Part shown: in pieces, positions 8,712-16,332 of the stretch | How positions within the stretch are numbered: the stretch's first letter is position 1 | Layout of the letters: the number at the start of each line of letters is the position of its first letter | DNA from: Lachnospiraceae bacterium | Lineage (GTDB): Bacteria > Bacillota > Clostridia > Lachnospirales > Lachnospiraceae | Reading direction: 5' to 3' | DNA: 64,000 nt | NCBI GenBank assembly: GCA_009774145.1 | Contig: VSND01000014.1 | Location: forward strand, 1 to 64,000 | Notes under the pieces: model-generated | Databases searched by the model: none | What the model saw: only the letters and a program-made list of their open reading frames with translations | Told to the model about the DNA's origin: nothing | Translations under genes and position numbers: made by a program

Positions 8712-9203
8712 TCAGTATTCTATCTGTTTGTTTTTTTTCTCTTCGGGCCAGTTGCAGGATTCAAAAGCCGGACAGCAGAAACAGCAGCGGGACTGTTTGT
8801 CTGCCCGGCAGAGATATTCGGACAACGGGTCGCCTGTCTGCTGCAGGGAACGATGTCCGGATATGGCATGCTGAATCCGTCTGGTATCTTCAGGAGAAAA
8901 ACCGCATTCCGGCAGGATGATTCCTGCAATCCGCGCGCCGGCAGCAGGATGGGGAGTTTGGTACCGTATCTGATCAGGGCGGCCGATATCGTGAAGCAGG
9001 GCGGCGGCATAGATCAGTTCCCGGTTCAGTCCGCAGCCGTCTTCCAGATTGTAGATATACATGATTCTTGCCACATCAAGAAGATGTTCGATGGAGTGAC
9101 GGCAGAAAATGCGGTCTTTTTCAGCGTCTTTCAAAAACGCAGCCTGTTCCTGGAACAAAGGATGCAGGACAAGCTTCCGGATACGTTCCATGGATGCTTT
9201 CAT
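8712..9203 (-). CDS. HD-domain hydrolase in folate operon
   Basis: This 163-residue protein has an HD phosphohydrolase domain: CRHSIEHLLDV gives the first His and LLHDIGR the HD pair that binds metals. The C-terminus is unusual, with a cysteine cluster (CRADKQSRCCFCC, then C and CNW). Its ATG overlaps the folE stop in an ATGA junction, so it is tightly coupled to folE. The pathway needs a phosphatase to remove phosphates from dihydroneopterin triphosphate between FolE and FolB, and no NudB-like gene is here; this HD protein is a natural candidate. That role is inference from position. Confidence 0.75.
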   Translation of the reverse strand: MKASMERIRKLVLHPLFQEQAAFLKDAEKDRIFCRHSIEHLLDVARIMYIYNLEDGCGLNRELIYAAALLHDIGRPDQIRYQTPHPAAGARIAGIILPECGFSPEDTRRIQHAISGHRSLQQTGDPLSEYLCRADKQSRCCFCCPAFESCNWPEEKKNKQIEY

Positions 9204-9754
9204 GACTTCACCATCTGCAGAAACGTCTGCTGGAGAGAACAGTCATCGGCAAATACGCCTTTGACAATGGTGGTAACCGTCCGGGTACCCGGTTTTTGAA
9301 CGCCGCGCATGGTCATGCACATGTGTTCGGCCTCCAGCATGACCATGACGCCTTTGGGACACAGGTGTTTTTCCAGCGCTTCTGCAATCTGGGCAGTCAT
9401 GTTTTCCTGAATCTGCGGACGTCTGGCGAAAACCTCTACCGTACGTGCCAGTTTGCTGAGTCCGGCAACTTTTCCGTCCGGAATATAGGCAACGTGTGCT
9501 TTTCCGTAAAACGGGAGCAGATGGTGCTCGCAGACAGAATAAAACGTGATGTCTTTTTCAAGAACCATATTGTTGTTGGTGGCCTGGAACTGTTTCTTCA
9601 GATGAATGCCGGCGTCTTCCTGAAGTCCTCCGTAGATCTGTTTGCACATGCGGGCAATCCGGTCCGGCGTCTCCAGAAGACCTTCCCGTGTGATGTCCTC
9701 TCCTATGCCTTCGAGCATCAGACGGACACCTTCTTTGATTTTCTCATGATCCAT
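9200..9754 (-). CDS. folE: GTP cyclohydrolase I
   Basis: It opens the GTP imidazole ring to form 7,8-dihydroneopterin triphosphate, the first step of folate synthesis. The 184 residues are normal for the type I enzyme. SVCEHHLLPFYGK supplies the first zinc cysteine and the catalytic histidines; EAEHMCMTMRGVQKPG supplies the second cysteine and the signature. The ATG follows AAAGGAGGC. It is the first gene of the leftward operon and has a 270-base leader with a THF riboswitch. Confidence 0.97.
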   Translation of the reverse strand: MDHEKIKEGVRLMLEGIGEDITREGLLETPDRIARMCKQIYGGLQEDAGIHLKKQFQATNNNMVLEKDITFYSVCEHHLLPFYGKAHVAYIPDGKVAGLSKLARTVEVFARRPQIQENMTAQIAEALEKHLCPKGVMVMLEAEHMCMTMRGVQKPGTRTVTTIVKGVFADDCSLQQTFLQMVKS

Positions 9755-9917
9755 TATGCTTTGCCTCCTTTGTGATTATTTCGGGATGCAGGCATATCGT
9801 ATGGCAATGAAATGTTTGAGAGAATGATATACAAAAAACATCCCGATGTGAATGAGCATCTGGAATAAATAATAAATCTTCGGATCCCTTCACAATCGAG
9901 ATGTAGTCATCTGTATG

Positions 9918-10018
9918 TTGCAATGGGTGCGGATTCCATATCGTAAGACGGGCTTTTCGTTCTTGTGGCAACTCCCCATCCACAAAACACTTGACGCATG
10001 AAATCCTATTTTGCATAT
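9918..10018 (-). promoter_or_regulatory. Tetrahydrofolate (THF) riboswitch of folE
   Basis: Read on the minus strand, the leader has the layout of the folE-type THF riboswitch. P1 pairs TGCAA with TTGCA. P2 pairs GGATTTCA with TGGAATCC. The conserved J2/3 is GCGTCAAGTG. P3 pairs TTGTGG with CCACAA around loop ATGGGGAGTTG, followed by GAACGAAAAGC. The loop run GGGG can pair with ACCC in J2/1, the pseudoknot of this class. It begins about 10 bases after the predicted start of transcription. The downstream expression platform (9770-9917) has a T-run after CATCGGGATG but I could not settle the alternative fold. Confidence 0.8.
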
Positions 10019-10034
10019 TATTTATCTGGAAATG

Positions 10035-10063
10035 ATTATATCATCATGCATGTGTAAATTCAA
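10035..10063 (-). promoter_or_regulatory. folE operon promoter
   Basis: On the minus strand TTGAAT (-35) and TATAAT (-10) are separated by 17 bases. The predicted transcript start falls just before the riboswitch P1 stem. Confidence 0.7.
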
Positions 10064-10125
10064 TCCCCGGGGTGATTTTCATATATCTTTTTGGCATTGC
10101 GGACGACGGTTTGCTTCTGTTTTGC

Positions 10126-10190
10126 CCCGGACGCCGGCAGACATTTGAACAGTAACATTATGGGGCTGTTCATACCTGCGCCGGCCCGGG
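10126..10190. repeat. REP-like palindrome, copy 1
   Basis: Two inverse units meet around ATTATGGG: GCCGGC...TTGAACAG(TAAC) and CTGTTCATACCTGCGCCGGC. CCCGG/CCGGG extends the outer stem. Related units occur at 11846 and 19431. Confidence 0.55.
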
Positions 10191-10213
10191 TACAAAATAT
10201 TTGAAATCCATAC

Positions 10214-10269
10214 TTGACATCCCTGTGTAAATGAGGTAGGATAATAGCAGGAAATCGAACAAAAGTTCG
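10214..10269 (+). promoter_or_regulatory. recA promoter with LexA box
   Basis: TTGACA (10214-10219) and TAGGAT (10237-10242) are 17 bases apart. A perfect palindrome CGAACAAAAGTTCG (10256-10269) matches the Firmicutes LexA/DinR consensus and lies just downstream of the -10, where bound LexA would block transcription. This makes recA SOS-controlled. Confidence 0.9.
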
Positions 10270-10305
10270 TATTGTGGAATTTGTGTGATATGAAGGAGAA
10301 GCAGT

Positions 10306-11388
10306 ATGGGAAGAGAAGATAAAGGTTCGGCAAACGAAGACAGGTTAAAAGCACTGGACGCGGCGCTCAGCCAGATTGAGAAGCAGTATGGAAAGGGCTC
10401 GGTCATGAAGCTCGGAGATAAGAGCCATATGCAGGTGGAGACGATTCCCACCGGTTCTTTGAGTCTGGATATTGCTCTGGGAGCAGGCGGTGTTCCGAAA
10501 GGGCGTGTGGTGGAGATCTATGGACCGGAGTCCAGCGGTAAGACGACGGTTGCATTACATATGGTGGCGGAAGTGCAGAAGAGAGGCGGAATTGCAGGGT
10601 TTATTGATGCAGAACATGCACTGGATCCGGTCTATGCAAAGCACATCGGCGTGGACATCGACAACCTCTATATTTCACAGCCGGATAACGGAGAGCAGGC
10701 GCTGGAGATCACGGAGACAATGGTTCGCTCCGGAGCAGTGGACATTGTGATTGTGGACTCTGTGGCGGCACTTGTTCCGAAGGCGGAGATCGACGGAGAT
10801 ATGGGAGATTCCCATGTGGGACTGCATGCAAGGCTGATGTCGCAGGCGCTTCGCAAGCTGACGGCCATCATCAGCAAGACCAACTGTGTGGTTATTTTTA
10901 TCAATCAGCTTCGTGAGAAGGTCGGTGTGATGTTCGGCAATCCCGAGACGACGACCGGAGGGCGTGCGCTGAAGTTTTATTCCTCTGTGCGGCTGGATGT
11001 CCGCAGGATTGAAGCGCTGAAGCAGGGCGGTGAAGTGATCGGAAACCGTACCAGAGTAAAGGTGGTAAAGAACAAGATTGCTCCGCCGTTTCGTGAGGCG
11101 GAATTTGATATTATGTTCGGCCAGGGAATCTCGACGGTCGGCGATATTCTGGACCTGGCGGCGAACAGCGGAGTCGTGGTAAAGAGCGGTGCCTGGTATG
11201 CCTATAAGGATGCCAAGATCGGACAGGGACGGGAGAATGCCAAGCAGTTTCTTCGTGATAATCCGGAGGCATGCAGAGAGATTGAGATGAAGGTCAGGGA
11301 ACATTATGGATTACCAGGCGCAGGAGCACAGCCGGAAGCAGAAAAGTCCGCAGGAACAGCCGGCACAGCTGAAGAAAGCGAAAATTAA
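10306..11388 (+). CDS. recA: Recombinase RecA
   Basis: RecA forms ATP-dependent filaments on single-stranded DNA, drives strand exchange and triggers LexA cleavage. The 360-residue protein has the Walker A loop GPESSGKTT, the Walker B region VDIVIVDSVAAL, the DNA loop 2 region FGNPETTTGGRALKFY and an acidic C-terminal tail. The start ATG follows GAAGGAGAAG. A perfect LexA box covers its promoter. recX overlaps its 3' end. Confidence 0.99.
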   Translation: MGREDKGSANEDRLKALDAALSQIEKQYGKGSVMKLGDKSHMQVETIPTGSLSLDIALGAGGVPKGRVVEIYGPESSGKTTVALHMVAEVQKRGGIAGFIDAEHALDPVYAKHIGVDIDNLYISQPDNGEQALEITETMVRSGAVDIVIVDSVAALVPKAEIDGDMGDSHVGLHARLMSQALRKLTAIISKTNCVVIFINQLREKVGVMFGNPETTTGGRALKFYSSVRLDVRRIEALKQGGEVIGNRTRVKVVKNKIAPPFREAEFDIMFGQGISTVGDILDLAANSGVVVKSGAWYAYKDAKIGQGRENAKQFLRDNPEACREIEMKVREHYGLPGAGAQPEAEKSAGTAGTAEESEN

Positions 11389-11827
11389 GGCCCTGAATCT
11401 GCTGGAACGGATGGACCGGACGGAAGCCCAGCTTCGCGAAAAGCTCCTGAAGGCAGAGTTTGAGCCGGAGACGGTAGAGCAGGCAATCGCCTATGTATAC
11501 AGTTATGGATATCTGGATGATGAACGTTATGTTCGCAATTATATTGAATACCGGAAAGAACAGAAAAGCCGAAGACAGCTTGAACAGGAGCTTCAGTTCC
11601 GCAGGGGCGTGTCTTTGGAACTGATCCGGAAGGTCTATGAGGAACTGGAACCCGCCGATGAAAAAGCCATGATCCGAAGGCATCTGGAGAAAAAGTATGG
11701 GATGCCGTCCCGGTGGGATGAAAAGCAGAAGCAGAAGTTTTTTGCGTCCATGCAGCGAAAAGGCTTCCGGCCTGGAGACATTCTGTCGGTTATCAGAGAA
11801 TGGAAAGAAGATGGGGACTGCCTGTAA
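11306..11827 (+). CDS. recX: Regulatory protein RecX
   Basis: RecX is a small helical-repeat protein that caps and shortens RecA filaments. The core from about residue 24 (KAKIKALNLLERMDRTEAQL, then YGYLDDERYVRNYI and RRQLEQEL) is typical. The ATG chosen lies 83 bases inside recA, because no start codon with a ribosome binding site follows the recA stop before the conserved core begins. The N-terminal 23 residues are low-complexity (Gln/Lys/Ser) and could be shorter. Translation is probably coupled to recA. Confidence 0.85.
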   Translation: MDYQAQEHSRKQKSPQEQPAQLKKAKIKALNLLERMDRTEAQLREKLLKAEFEPETVEQAIAYVYSYGYLDDERYVRNYIEYRKEQKSRRQLEQELQFRRGVSLELIRKVYEELEPADEKAMIRRHLEKKYGMPSRWDEKQKQKFFASMQRKGFRPGDILSVIREWKEDGDCL

Positions 11828-11845
11828 AAGCGGCTCTTCATGCGG

Positions 11846-11896
11846 CTGTTCGCATCCGCGCCGTGCGTCTGAACGGCGCGGGTGTGAACCGTAACC
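11846..11896. repeat. REP-like palindrome, copy 2
   Basis: CTGTTCGCATCCGCGCCG and CGGCGCGGGTGTGAACCG form an 18-bp imperfect stem with a 10-base loop, followed by TAAC. The units face the opposite way from copy 1. It follows recX and may end that transcript, though no T-run follows. Confidence 0.5.
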
Positions 11897-11934
11897 TTTA
11901 ATTGTCCAAATGCACAAAAGAAAGAACGCAAGAC

Positions 11935-11963
11935 TTGACATTGTTGTCAAAACAGTTTAGAAT
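11935..11963 (+). promoter_or_regulatory. rny promoter
   Basis: TTGACA and TAGAAT are separated by 17 bases. The -35 element is half of an inverted repeat (TTGACA...TGTCAA, 11935-11950), which might also be an operator. Confidence 0.75.
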
Positions 11964-12014
11964 CTAATTGTTGTGTTTGTACAATGAAAACTTAATAAGG
12001 AGGTGCTCCTGTAT

Positions 12015-13562
12015 ATGGTTACGACTATCATTGCGGTGCTGGTCGCGATCGCCCTTACGGCTGCAGTAGTCTGGCCCTGCGCAGTAAATTACCGGAAAAA
12101 GGTAGTGGAGGAAAAGCTTGGCAATGCAGAAGACAGAGCGAGAGAGATCATAGATGAAGCCCTGAAGACAGCAGAGACCAGGAAGCGTGAGGCGATGCTG
12201 GAAGTCAAGGAAGAATCCATGAAGACCAGGAACGAGCTTGAAAAAGAGACCAAAGAGCGCAGAGCAGAGCTTCAGCGTTATGAGCGCCGGGTTCTGTCCA
12301 AAGAGGAATCTCTGGATAAGAAGACGGAAGCAATTGAACGCAGAGAAGCCGGGTTTGCCGCACGGGAAGCACAGCTTGAGAAAAAGCGTGCTGAAGTGGA
12401 GAGCCTGTCTGCAAAGCGTTTACAGGAATTGGAGAGAATCTCTGGCCTTACCTCCGAACAGGCAAAAGAATATCTTTTGAAAACAGTTGAAGATGATGTA
12501 AAACATGAAACTGCGAAACTGGTGAAAGAACTGGAGAGCAGGGCAAAAGAGGAAGCGAACAAAAAGGCGAAGGACTATATCGTTACTGCCATTCAGAAGT
12601 GTGCAGCCGACCATGTGGCTGAGACAACCATTTCTGTTGTACAGCTTCCGAACGATGAGATGAAAGGACGTATCATTGGCCGCGAGGGCAGGAATATCCG
12701 TACGCTCGAGACCATGACTGGTGTAGATCTGATTATTGATGATACACCGGAGGCTGTCATCTTATCCGGTTTTGATCCGATCAGGCGGGAGGTTGCCCGC
12801 ATTGCATTGGAGAAACTGATTGTTGACGGCCGTATTCACCCGGCAAGAATTGAGGAGATGGTTGAGAAAGCTCAAAAAGAAGTGGATGTGATGATTCGCG
12901 AAGAAGGTGAAGCAGCGACTCTGGAAGTCGGTGTTCACGGAATTCATCCGGAGCTGGTGCGGCTTCTTGGACGTATGAAGTTCCGCAGCAGTTATGGACA
13001 AAATGCATTGAAGCATTCCATAGAGGTTGCCCACCTTTCCGGATTGCTGGCAGGGGAGATCGGCGTTGACGTCCGGATGGCGAAAAGAGCCGGACTTTTA
13101 CATGATATTGGTAAATCCATTGACCATGAGATGGAGGGTTCTCATATTCAGATTGGTGTGGATTTATGCAAAAAGTATAAGGAATCAGCTACAGTGATCA
13201 ACGCAGTTGAATCACATCATGGTGATGTAGAGCCTACTTCCTTGATCGCCTGTATCGTACAGGCTGCAGATACGATATCTGCAGCAAGACCAGGTGCAAG
13301 AAGAGAGACACTGGAGACTTATACCAACAGATTAAAACAACTGGAAGATATTGCGAACTCCTTTAAGGGAGTTGAGAAGTCTTTTGCTATTCAGGCAGGC
13401 AGAGAGGTTCGAGTTATGGTAGTGCCTGATCAGGTGGATGATGCGGCAATGATATTGATGGCGCGCGATATATCCAAACAGATTGAATCCAATCTGGAGT
13501 ATCCTGGTCAGATTAAAGTGAATGTGATCCGCGAGAGCAGGGTGACAGACTATGCGAAATAA
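12015..13562 (+). CDS. rny: Ribonuclease Y
   Basis: RNase Y is the membrane-anchored endonuclease that starts mRNA decay in Firmicutes. The 515 residues show an N-terminal membrane helix (TTIIAVLVAIALTAAVVW), a long charged coiled coil to about residue 200, a KH domain with GRIIGREGRNIRTLE, and an HD domain with LLHDIGKSIDHE. The ATG at 12015 is preferred over the GTG at 12003, because the latter lies inside the AAGGAGG ribosome binding site. It has its own promoter and a strong terminator at 13583. Confidence 0.97.
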   Translation: MVTTIIAVLVAIALTAAVVWPCAVNYRKKVVEEKLGNAEDRAREIIDEALKTAETRKREAMLEVKEESMKTRNELEKETKERRAELQRYERRVLSKEESLDKKTEAIERREAGFAAREAQLEKKRAEVESLSAKRLQELERISGLTSEQAKEYLLKTVEDDVKHETAKLVKELESRAKEEANKKAKDYIVTAIQKCAADHVAETTISVVQLPNDEMKGRIIGREGRNIRTLETMTGVDLIIDDTPEAVILSGFDPIRREVARIALEKLIVDGRIHPARIEEMVEKAQKEVDVMIREEGEAATLEVGVHGIHPELVRLLGRMKFRSSYGQNALKHSIEVAHLSGLLAGEIGVDVRMAKRAGLLHDIGKSIDHEMEGSHIQIGVDLCKKYKESATVINAVESHHGDVEPTSLIACIVQAADTISAARPGARRETLETYTNRLKQLEDIANSFKGVEKSFAIQAGREVRVMVVPDQVDDAAMILMARDISKQIESNLEYPGQIKVNVIRESRVTDYAK

Positions 13563-13582
13563 AGTTTAAAGAAGAAAACAGA

Positions 13583-13612
13583 GGGATGTTGCGGCTGCGG
13601 CATCCCTTTTTT
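13583..13612 (+). terminator. Terminator after rny
   Basis: GGGATGTTGC / GCGGCATCCC stem with a GGCT loop, followed by TTTTTT. It lies between rny and proC. Confidence 0.9.
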
Positions 13613-13631
13613 CGTCGGGAGGTACAACAGG

Positions 13632-14426
13632 ATGGCAAGAATAGGTTTTATCGGGATGGGAAATATGGGAACAGCGATTCTGCACGGAGCGCTGTGTGTA
13701 TTTCCGAAAGAAGACATGGTATTCTGTGCAAAGACACAGGATACAAGGAGACATATTTATGAAAAGACAGGAGTAGAATATACCGATTCCAATGCGGAGT
13801 GCGCCAATAAGTGCAAGTACCTGATACTGGCAGTAAAACCGCAGTTTTACGAAGAAGTCATAAAAGGGATTCGGTATATGCTGACTCCGGAGCATGTGAT
13901 TATCTCACTGGCTCCCGGAAAAACCATCGAAGAACTGAAACTGGAACTGGGAAAGGATAAAAGGATCGTCCGCGCCATGCCGAATACGCCGGCAATGATC
14001 GGGGAAGGCATGACAGGACTGAGCTGCAGGAAGGAAGAATTTTCTGATGTGGAGCTGAATGTACTGGAAAAACTGTTCGGAGCGTGCGGAAAAGCGGAAT
14101 TTATTGATGAGGCGCTGATGAATGCCGTTGTATGCGCCAGCGGAAGCTCCCCGGCCTTTGTGTATATGTTTATCGAAGCGCTGGCTGACGGTGCAGTCCG
14201 GTGCGGAATGCCGAGAAAACAGGCATACATATTTGCAGCCCAGGCGGTAAAAGGAGCGGCTTCCATGGTGCTTGAGACAGGGGAACATCCAGGAGCGCTG
14301 AAAGATAAGGTATGCAGTCCGGCAGGAACTACCATTGAGGGAGTTGCGGCTCTGGAAGAATACGGAATGCGCAGTGCCGTACTGAAGGCATCTGAAGCTG
14401 TTTTGAATAAATGCAGGGAAATGTAA
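13632..14426 (+). CDS. proC: Pyrroline-5-carboxylate reductase
   Basis: It reduces 1-pyrroline-5-carboxylate to proline with NAD(P)H. The 264 residues start with the dinucleotide loop IGFIGMGNMGTAI. AMPNTPAMIGEG and the C-terminal CSPAGTTIEGVAALEE are family signatures. The start follows GGGAGG just after the rny terminator. It is followed by a hairpin that also holds the next gene's ribosome binding site. proA and proB are not nearby. Confidence 0.96.
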   Translation: MARIGFIGMGNMGTAILHGALCVFPKEDMVFCAKTQDTRRHIYEKTGVEYTDSNAECANKCKYLILAVKPQFYEEVIKGIRYMLTPEHVIISLAPGKTIEELKLELGKDKRIVRAMPNTPAMIGEGMTGLSCRKEEFSDVELNVLEKLFGACGKAEFIDEALMNAVVCASGSSPAFVYMFIEALADGAVRCGMPRKQAYIFAAQAVKGAASMVLETGEHPGALKDKVCSPAGTTIEGVAALEEYGMRSAVLKASEAVLNKCREM

Positions 14427-14432
14427 TATATG

Positions 14433-14471
14433 ACCTTCTCCATTCATAAAATGAGTGGGGGAGGTTTATTT
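14433..14471 (+). terminator. Hairpin that ends proC and holds the SpoIIM ribosome binding site
   Basis: ACCTTCTCCATTCAT and ATGAGTGGGGGAGGT pair along all 15 positions (three G-T pairs) around an AAA loop, then TTATTTT. This looks like a terminator, but its right arm contains GGGGGAGG, the ribosome binding site of the gene starting at 14473. Confidence 0.7.
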
Positions 14472-14472
14472 T

Positions 14473-15027
14473 ATGAAAGAGAAATGGAACTGTCAGAAGG
14501 GGATCAGTCCGGGAACCTGTCTGATTCTGTTTTTTGCAGGACTTCTGGCAGGTATTTTATTTGTACAGACTCTGAGCGATGATTCCTTTGCGGGCATTTT
14601 CAGCGAATATTTTCTGAACCAGTATGCATCACTGGAGATTGACGGACGGAAACTGTTCCGGTATGTAAGCGGATATCGGTGCGGCCAGTATGCCCTGCTG
14701 GTCTGCTGCGGAGCAGTCTCAGCAGCGCCTGTACTGACAGGAGCCTTTCTGTTTTTTCTCGGAATGACATGGGGGACGATGATCAGTGTCTCAACGGTCA
14801 GGCTGGGGCTGAAGGGGGTTCTGATCTGCGTGGCAGGAGTGATTCCCCAGATCCTGTTTTATCTGCCTGCGTTCGGATGGATGCTTCTGTGGATCTGGAA
14901 TGGAGGCAGCAGCCGGAAAAAATACTGGTTTTTCGTTTGTGCAGGATTCTTCTTTCTCCTGTCCGGTATTGTGACGGAAGTATATTTGAATCCGTTGCTG
15001 CTGCAGCAGATTCTCAGGAAAATGTAA
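14473..15027 (+). CDS. spoIIM: SpoIIM-like stage II sporulation membrane protein
   Basis: This 184-residue integral membrane protein resembles SpoIIM/DUF95, which with SpoIID and SpoIIP drives septal thinning and engulfment during sporulation. I see about five hydrophobic segments, for example CLILFFAGLLAGILFVQ near the N-terminus and VLICVAGVIPQILFYLPAF in the middle. It is slightly shorter than the B. subtilis protein (about 214). The neighbouring xerD-like gene matches the spoIIM-xerD (ripX) linkage known in Firmicutes, which supports the call. The ATG follows GGGGGAGG, which is buried in a hairpin. Confidence 0.65.
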   Translation: MKEKWNCQKGISPGTCLILFFAGLLAGILFVQTLSDDSFAGIFSEYFLNQYASLEIDGRKLFRYVSGYRCGQYALLVCCGAVSAAPVLTGAFLFFLGMTWGTMISVSTVRLGLKGVLICVAGVIPQILFYLPAFGWMLLWIWNGGSSRKKYWFFVCAGFFFLLSGIVTEVYLNPLLLQQILRKM

Positions 15028-15097
15028 GAAAAGATGTTGAAATCAGAGCCGTTCTTGGTTATACTGTAAGCATGTTTATAGTATTGAGGGTAAAAGA

Positions 15098-15994
15098 ATG
15101 GACGAGGAGATACGGTATTTTGTAACATATCTGGAAGAGGTCAAGAAGGCTTCGCACAATACAGTCATGTCCTATCAGAGCGATCTGGAAAAAATGATGC
15201 ATTATGCAGAGAGCCAGGGGGTAAGCTCCATCGATGCCATAACGGCAACGGTGTTGAACTCCTATGTTCTGGATCTGGAGAAAAACGGAAGGGCGGCTTC
15301 CACCATATCCAGATATATTGCATCAATGAAAGCTTTCTTTGAGTATCTGGTCCGCAGCCGGAGGATTGAAGAAGACCCGGCATTTCGTCTGAAAGCTCCA
15401 AAGGTGGAAAAGCATGTGCCGGGGATCCTTACCGTTTCGGAAATGGAACATCTGCTGGAGCAGCCGTCGGCAGACACGCCGAAGGGGTATCGGGATAAAG
15501 CCATGCTGGAGCTTCTTTATGCAACAGGCATGCGGGTCAGCGAGCTGGTGCATCTTAATGTGGGCGATGTAAATCTTCGGTTCGGCTGGGTCATCTGCAG
15601 GGATGGAGAGCGGGAACGCATGGTTCCCTTCGGTCCCAAGGCAGGCAGGGCGCTGATGCAGTATATGGACAGGAGCAGGGAATGCTTTATGAAAAAGGAA
15701 AGTTCGGATTACCTGTTTCTGAACTGTTCCGGTGCGCCCATGAGCAGGCAGGGATTCTGGAAGGTTTTAAAAGGCTATGCATTAAAGGCGGGAATTGAGA
15801 AGGACATTACTCCCAGAATGTTCCGGCATTCCTGTGCAGCGCACATGGCCTCCAACGGGGCAAAGCTGCATACGATCCAGGAGATTCTTGGACATGCGGA
15901 TCTGACGGCTACACAGGTATACGCTGAATTTCAGTCAGGCATGAGGTCGGAGTACAGCAGAGTCCATCCAAGAGGGCAGGAGGAGAAAGGATGA
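15098..15994 (+). CDS. xerD: XerD-like tyrosine recombinase with altered active site
   Basis: This 298-residue protein has the XerC/XerD layout: an N-terminal SAM-like core-binding domain and a catalytic domain. The first catalytic Arg (ATGMRVSEL), the second Arg and its following His (FRHSC), the LGH histidine and the tyrosine (TQVYAEF) are present. Two catalytic positions differ: the beta-hairpin Lys of the usual GKGNKER is replaced by RDGERER, and the first His of HxLRH is Arg (PRMFRHS). It may be a divergent chromosome-dimer recombinase or an impaired one. Gene order next to spoIIM supports orthology with xerD. Confidence 0.75.
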   Translation: MDEEIRYFVTYLEEVKKASHNTVMSYQSDLEKMMHYAESQGVSSIDAITATVLNSYVLDLEKNGRAASTISRYIASMKAFFEYLVRSRRIEEDPAFRLKAPKVEKHVPGILTVSEMEHLLEQPSADTPKGYRDKAMLELLYATGMRVSELVHLNVGDVNLRFGWVICRDGERERMVPFGPKAGRALMQYMDRSRECFMKKESSDYLFLNCSGAPMSRQGFWKVLKGYALKAGIEKDITPRMFRHSCAAHMASNGAKLHTIQEILGHADLTATQVYAEFQSGMRSEYSRVHPRGQEEKG

Positions 15995-16000
15995 ATGAAG

Positions 16001-16032
16001 GGTGCAGGTTGAAAAGCAGCTGCACCTTTTTT
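16001..16032 (+). terminator. Terminator after xerD-like gene
   Basis: GGTGCAG...CTGCACC stem followed by TTTTTT, starting seven bases past the stop codon. Confidence 0.85.
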
Positions 16033-16185
16033 GTGCCGGCGCGCCTGAGTGCCTGTCACAGAAAGCCTGTGTGGAGAGAGGAGACGGACATTTCCGTTTG
16101 CCGTGCAGGCAACCGCCATAAATGGAAAATATGTGCATAAAATTACATTTACAGTATAATTATGCAGAAAAAATGTAAAAAAAGC

Positions 16186-16213
16186 TTGCAATACAAAAAG
16201 TTTGCTTTATAAT
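16186..16213 (+). promoter_or_regulatory. Promoter and leader of the amino acid ABC operon
   Basis: TTGCAA and TATAAT are 16 bases apart. The leader to the first gene is about 110 bases and holds a small hairpin (CTGTAAA...TTTACAG, ending near 16310). I recognise no known riboswitch or T-box in it. The rest of the 15995-16332 gap is the xerD terminator and featureless sequence. Confidence 0.6.
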
Positions 16214-16332
16214 GTCAGTTAGGTTCTGCAAAGGGCCGGCGGGCTGTTGAAGTCCGTGCAGGAGGGCAGAAAGAGCGCTCTGCTGTAAAAGGTGACAATG
16301 GCATTTACAGTGAAAGAAAGAGGAGGAACACT

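Noticed and set aside
9744..10016. Leftward 90-codon frame upstream of folE
   Set aside because: It begins inside the THF riboswitch and ends within the folE start region; its sequence has no coding character and is explained by the structured leader.
11306..11388. Frameshift between recA and recX
   Set aside because: recA ends at a normal position with an acidic tail; the overlap is best explained by a recX start inside recA.
16214..16332. Possible T-box or riboswitch before the amino acid ABC operon
   Set aside because: No T-box sequence or known aptamer core is present; only a short hairpin is visible.
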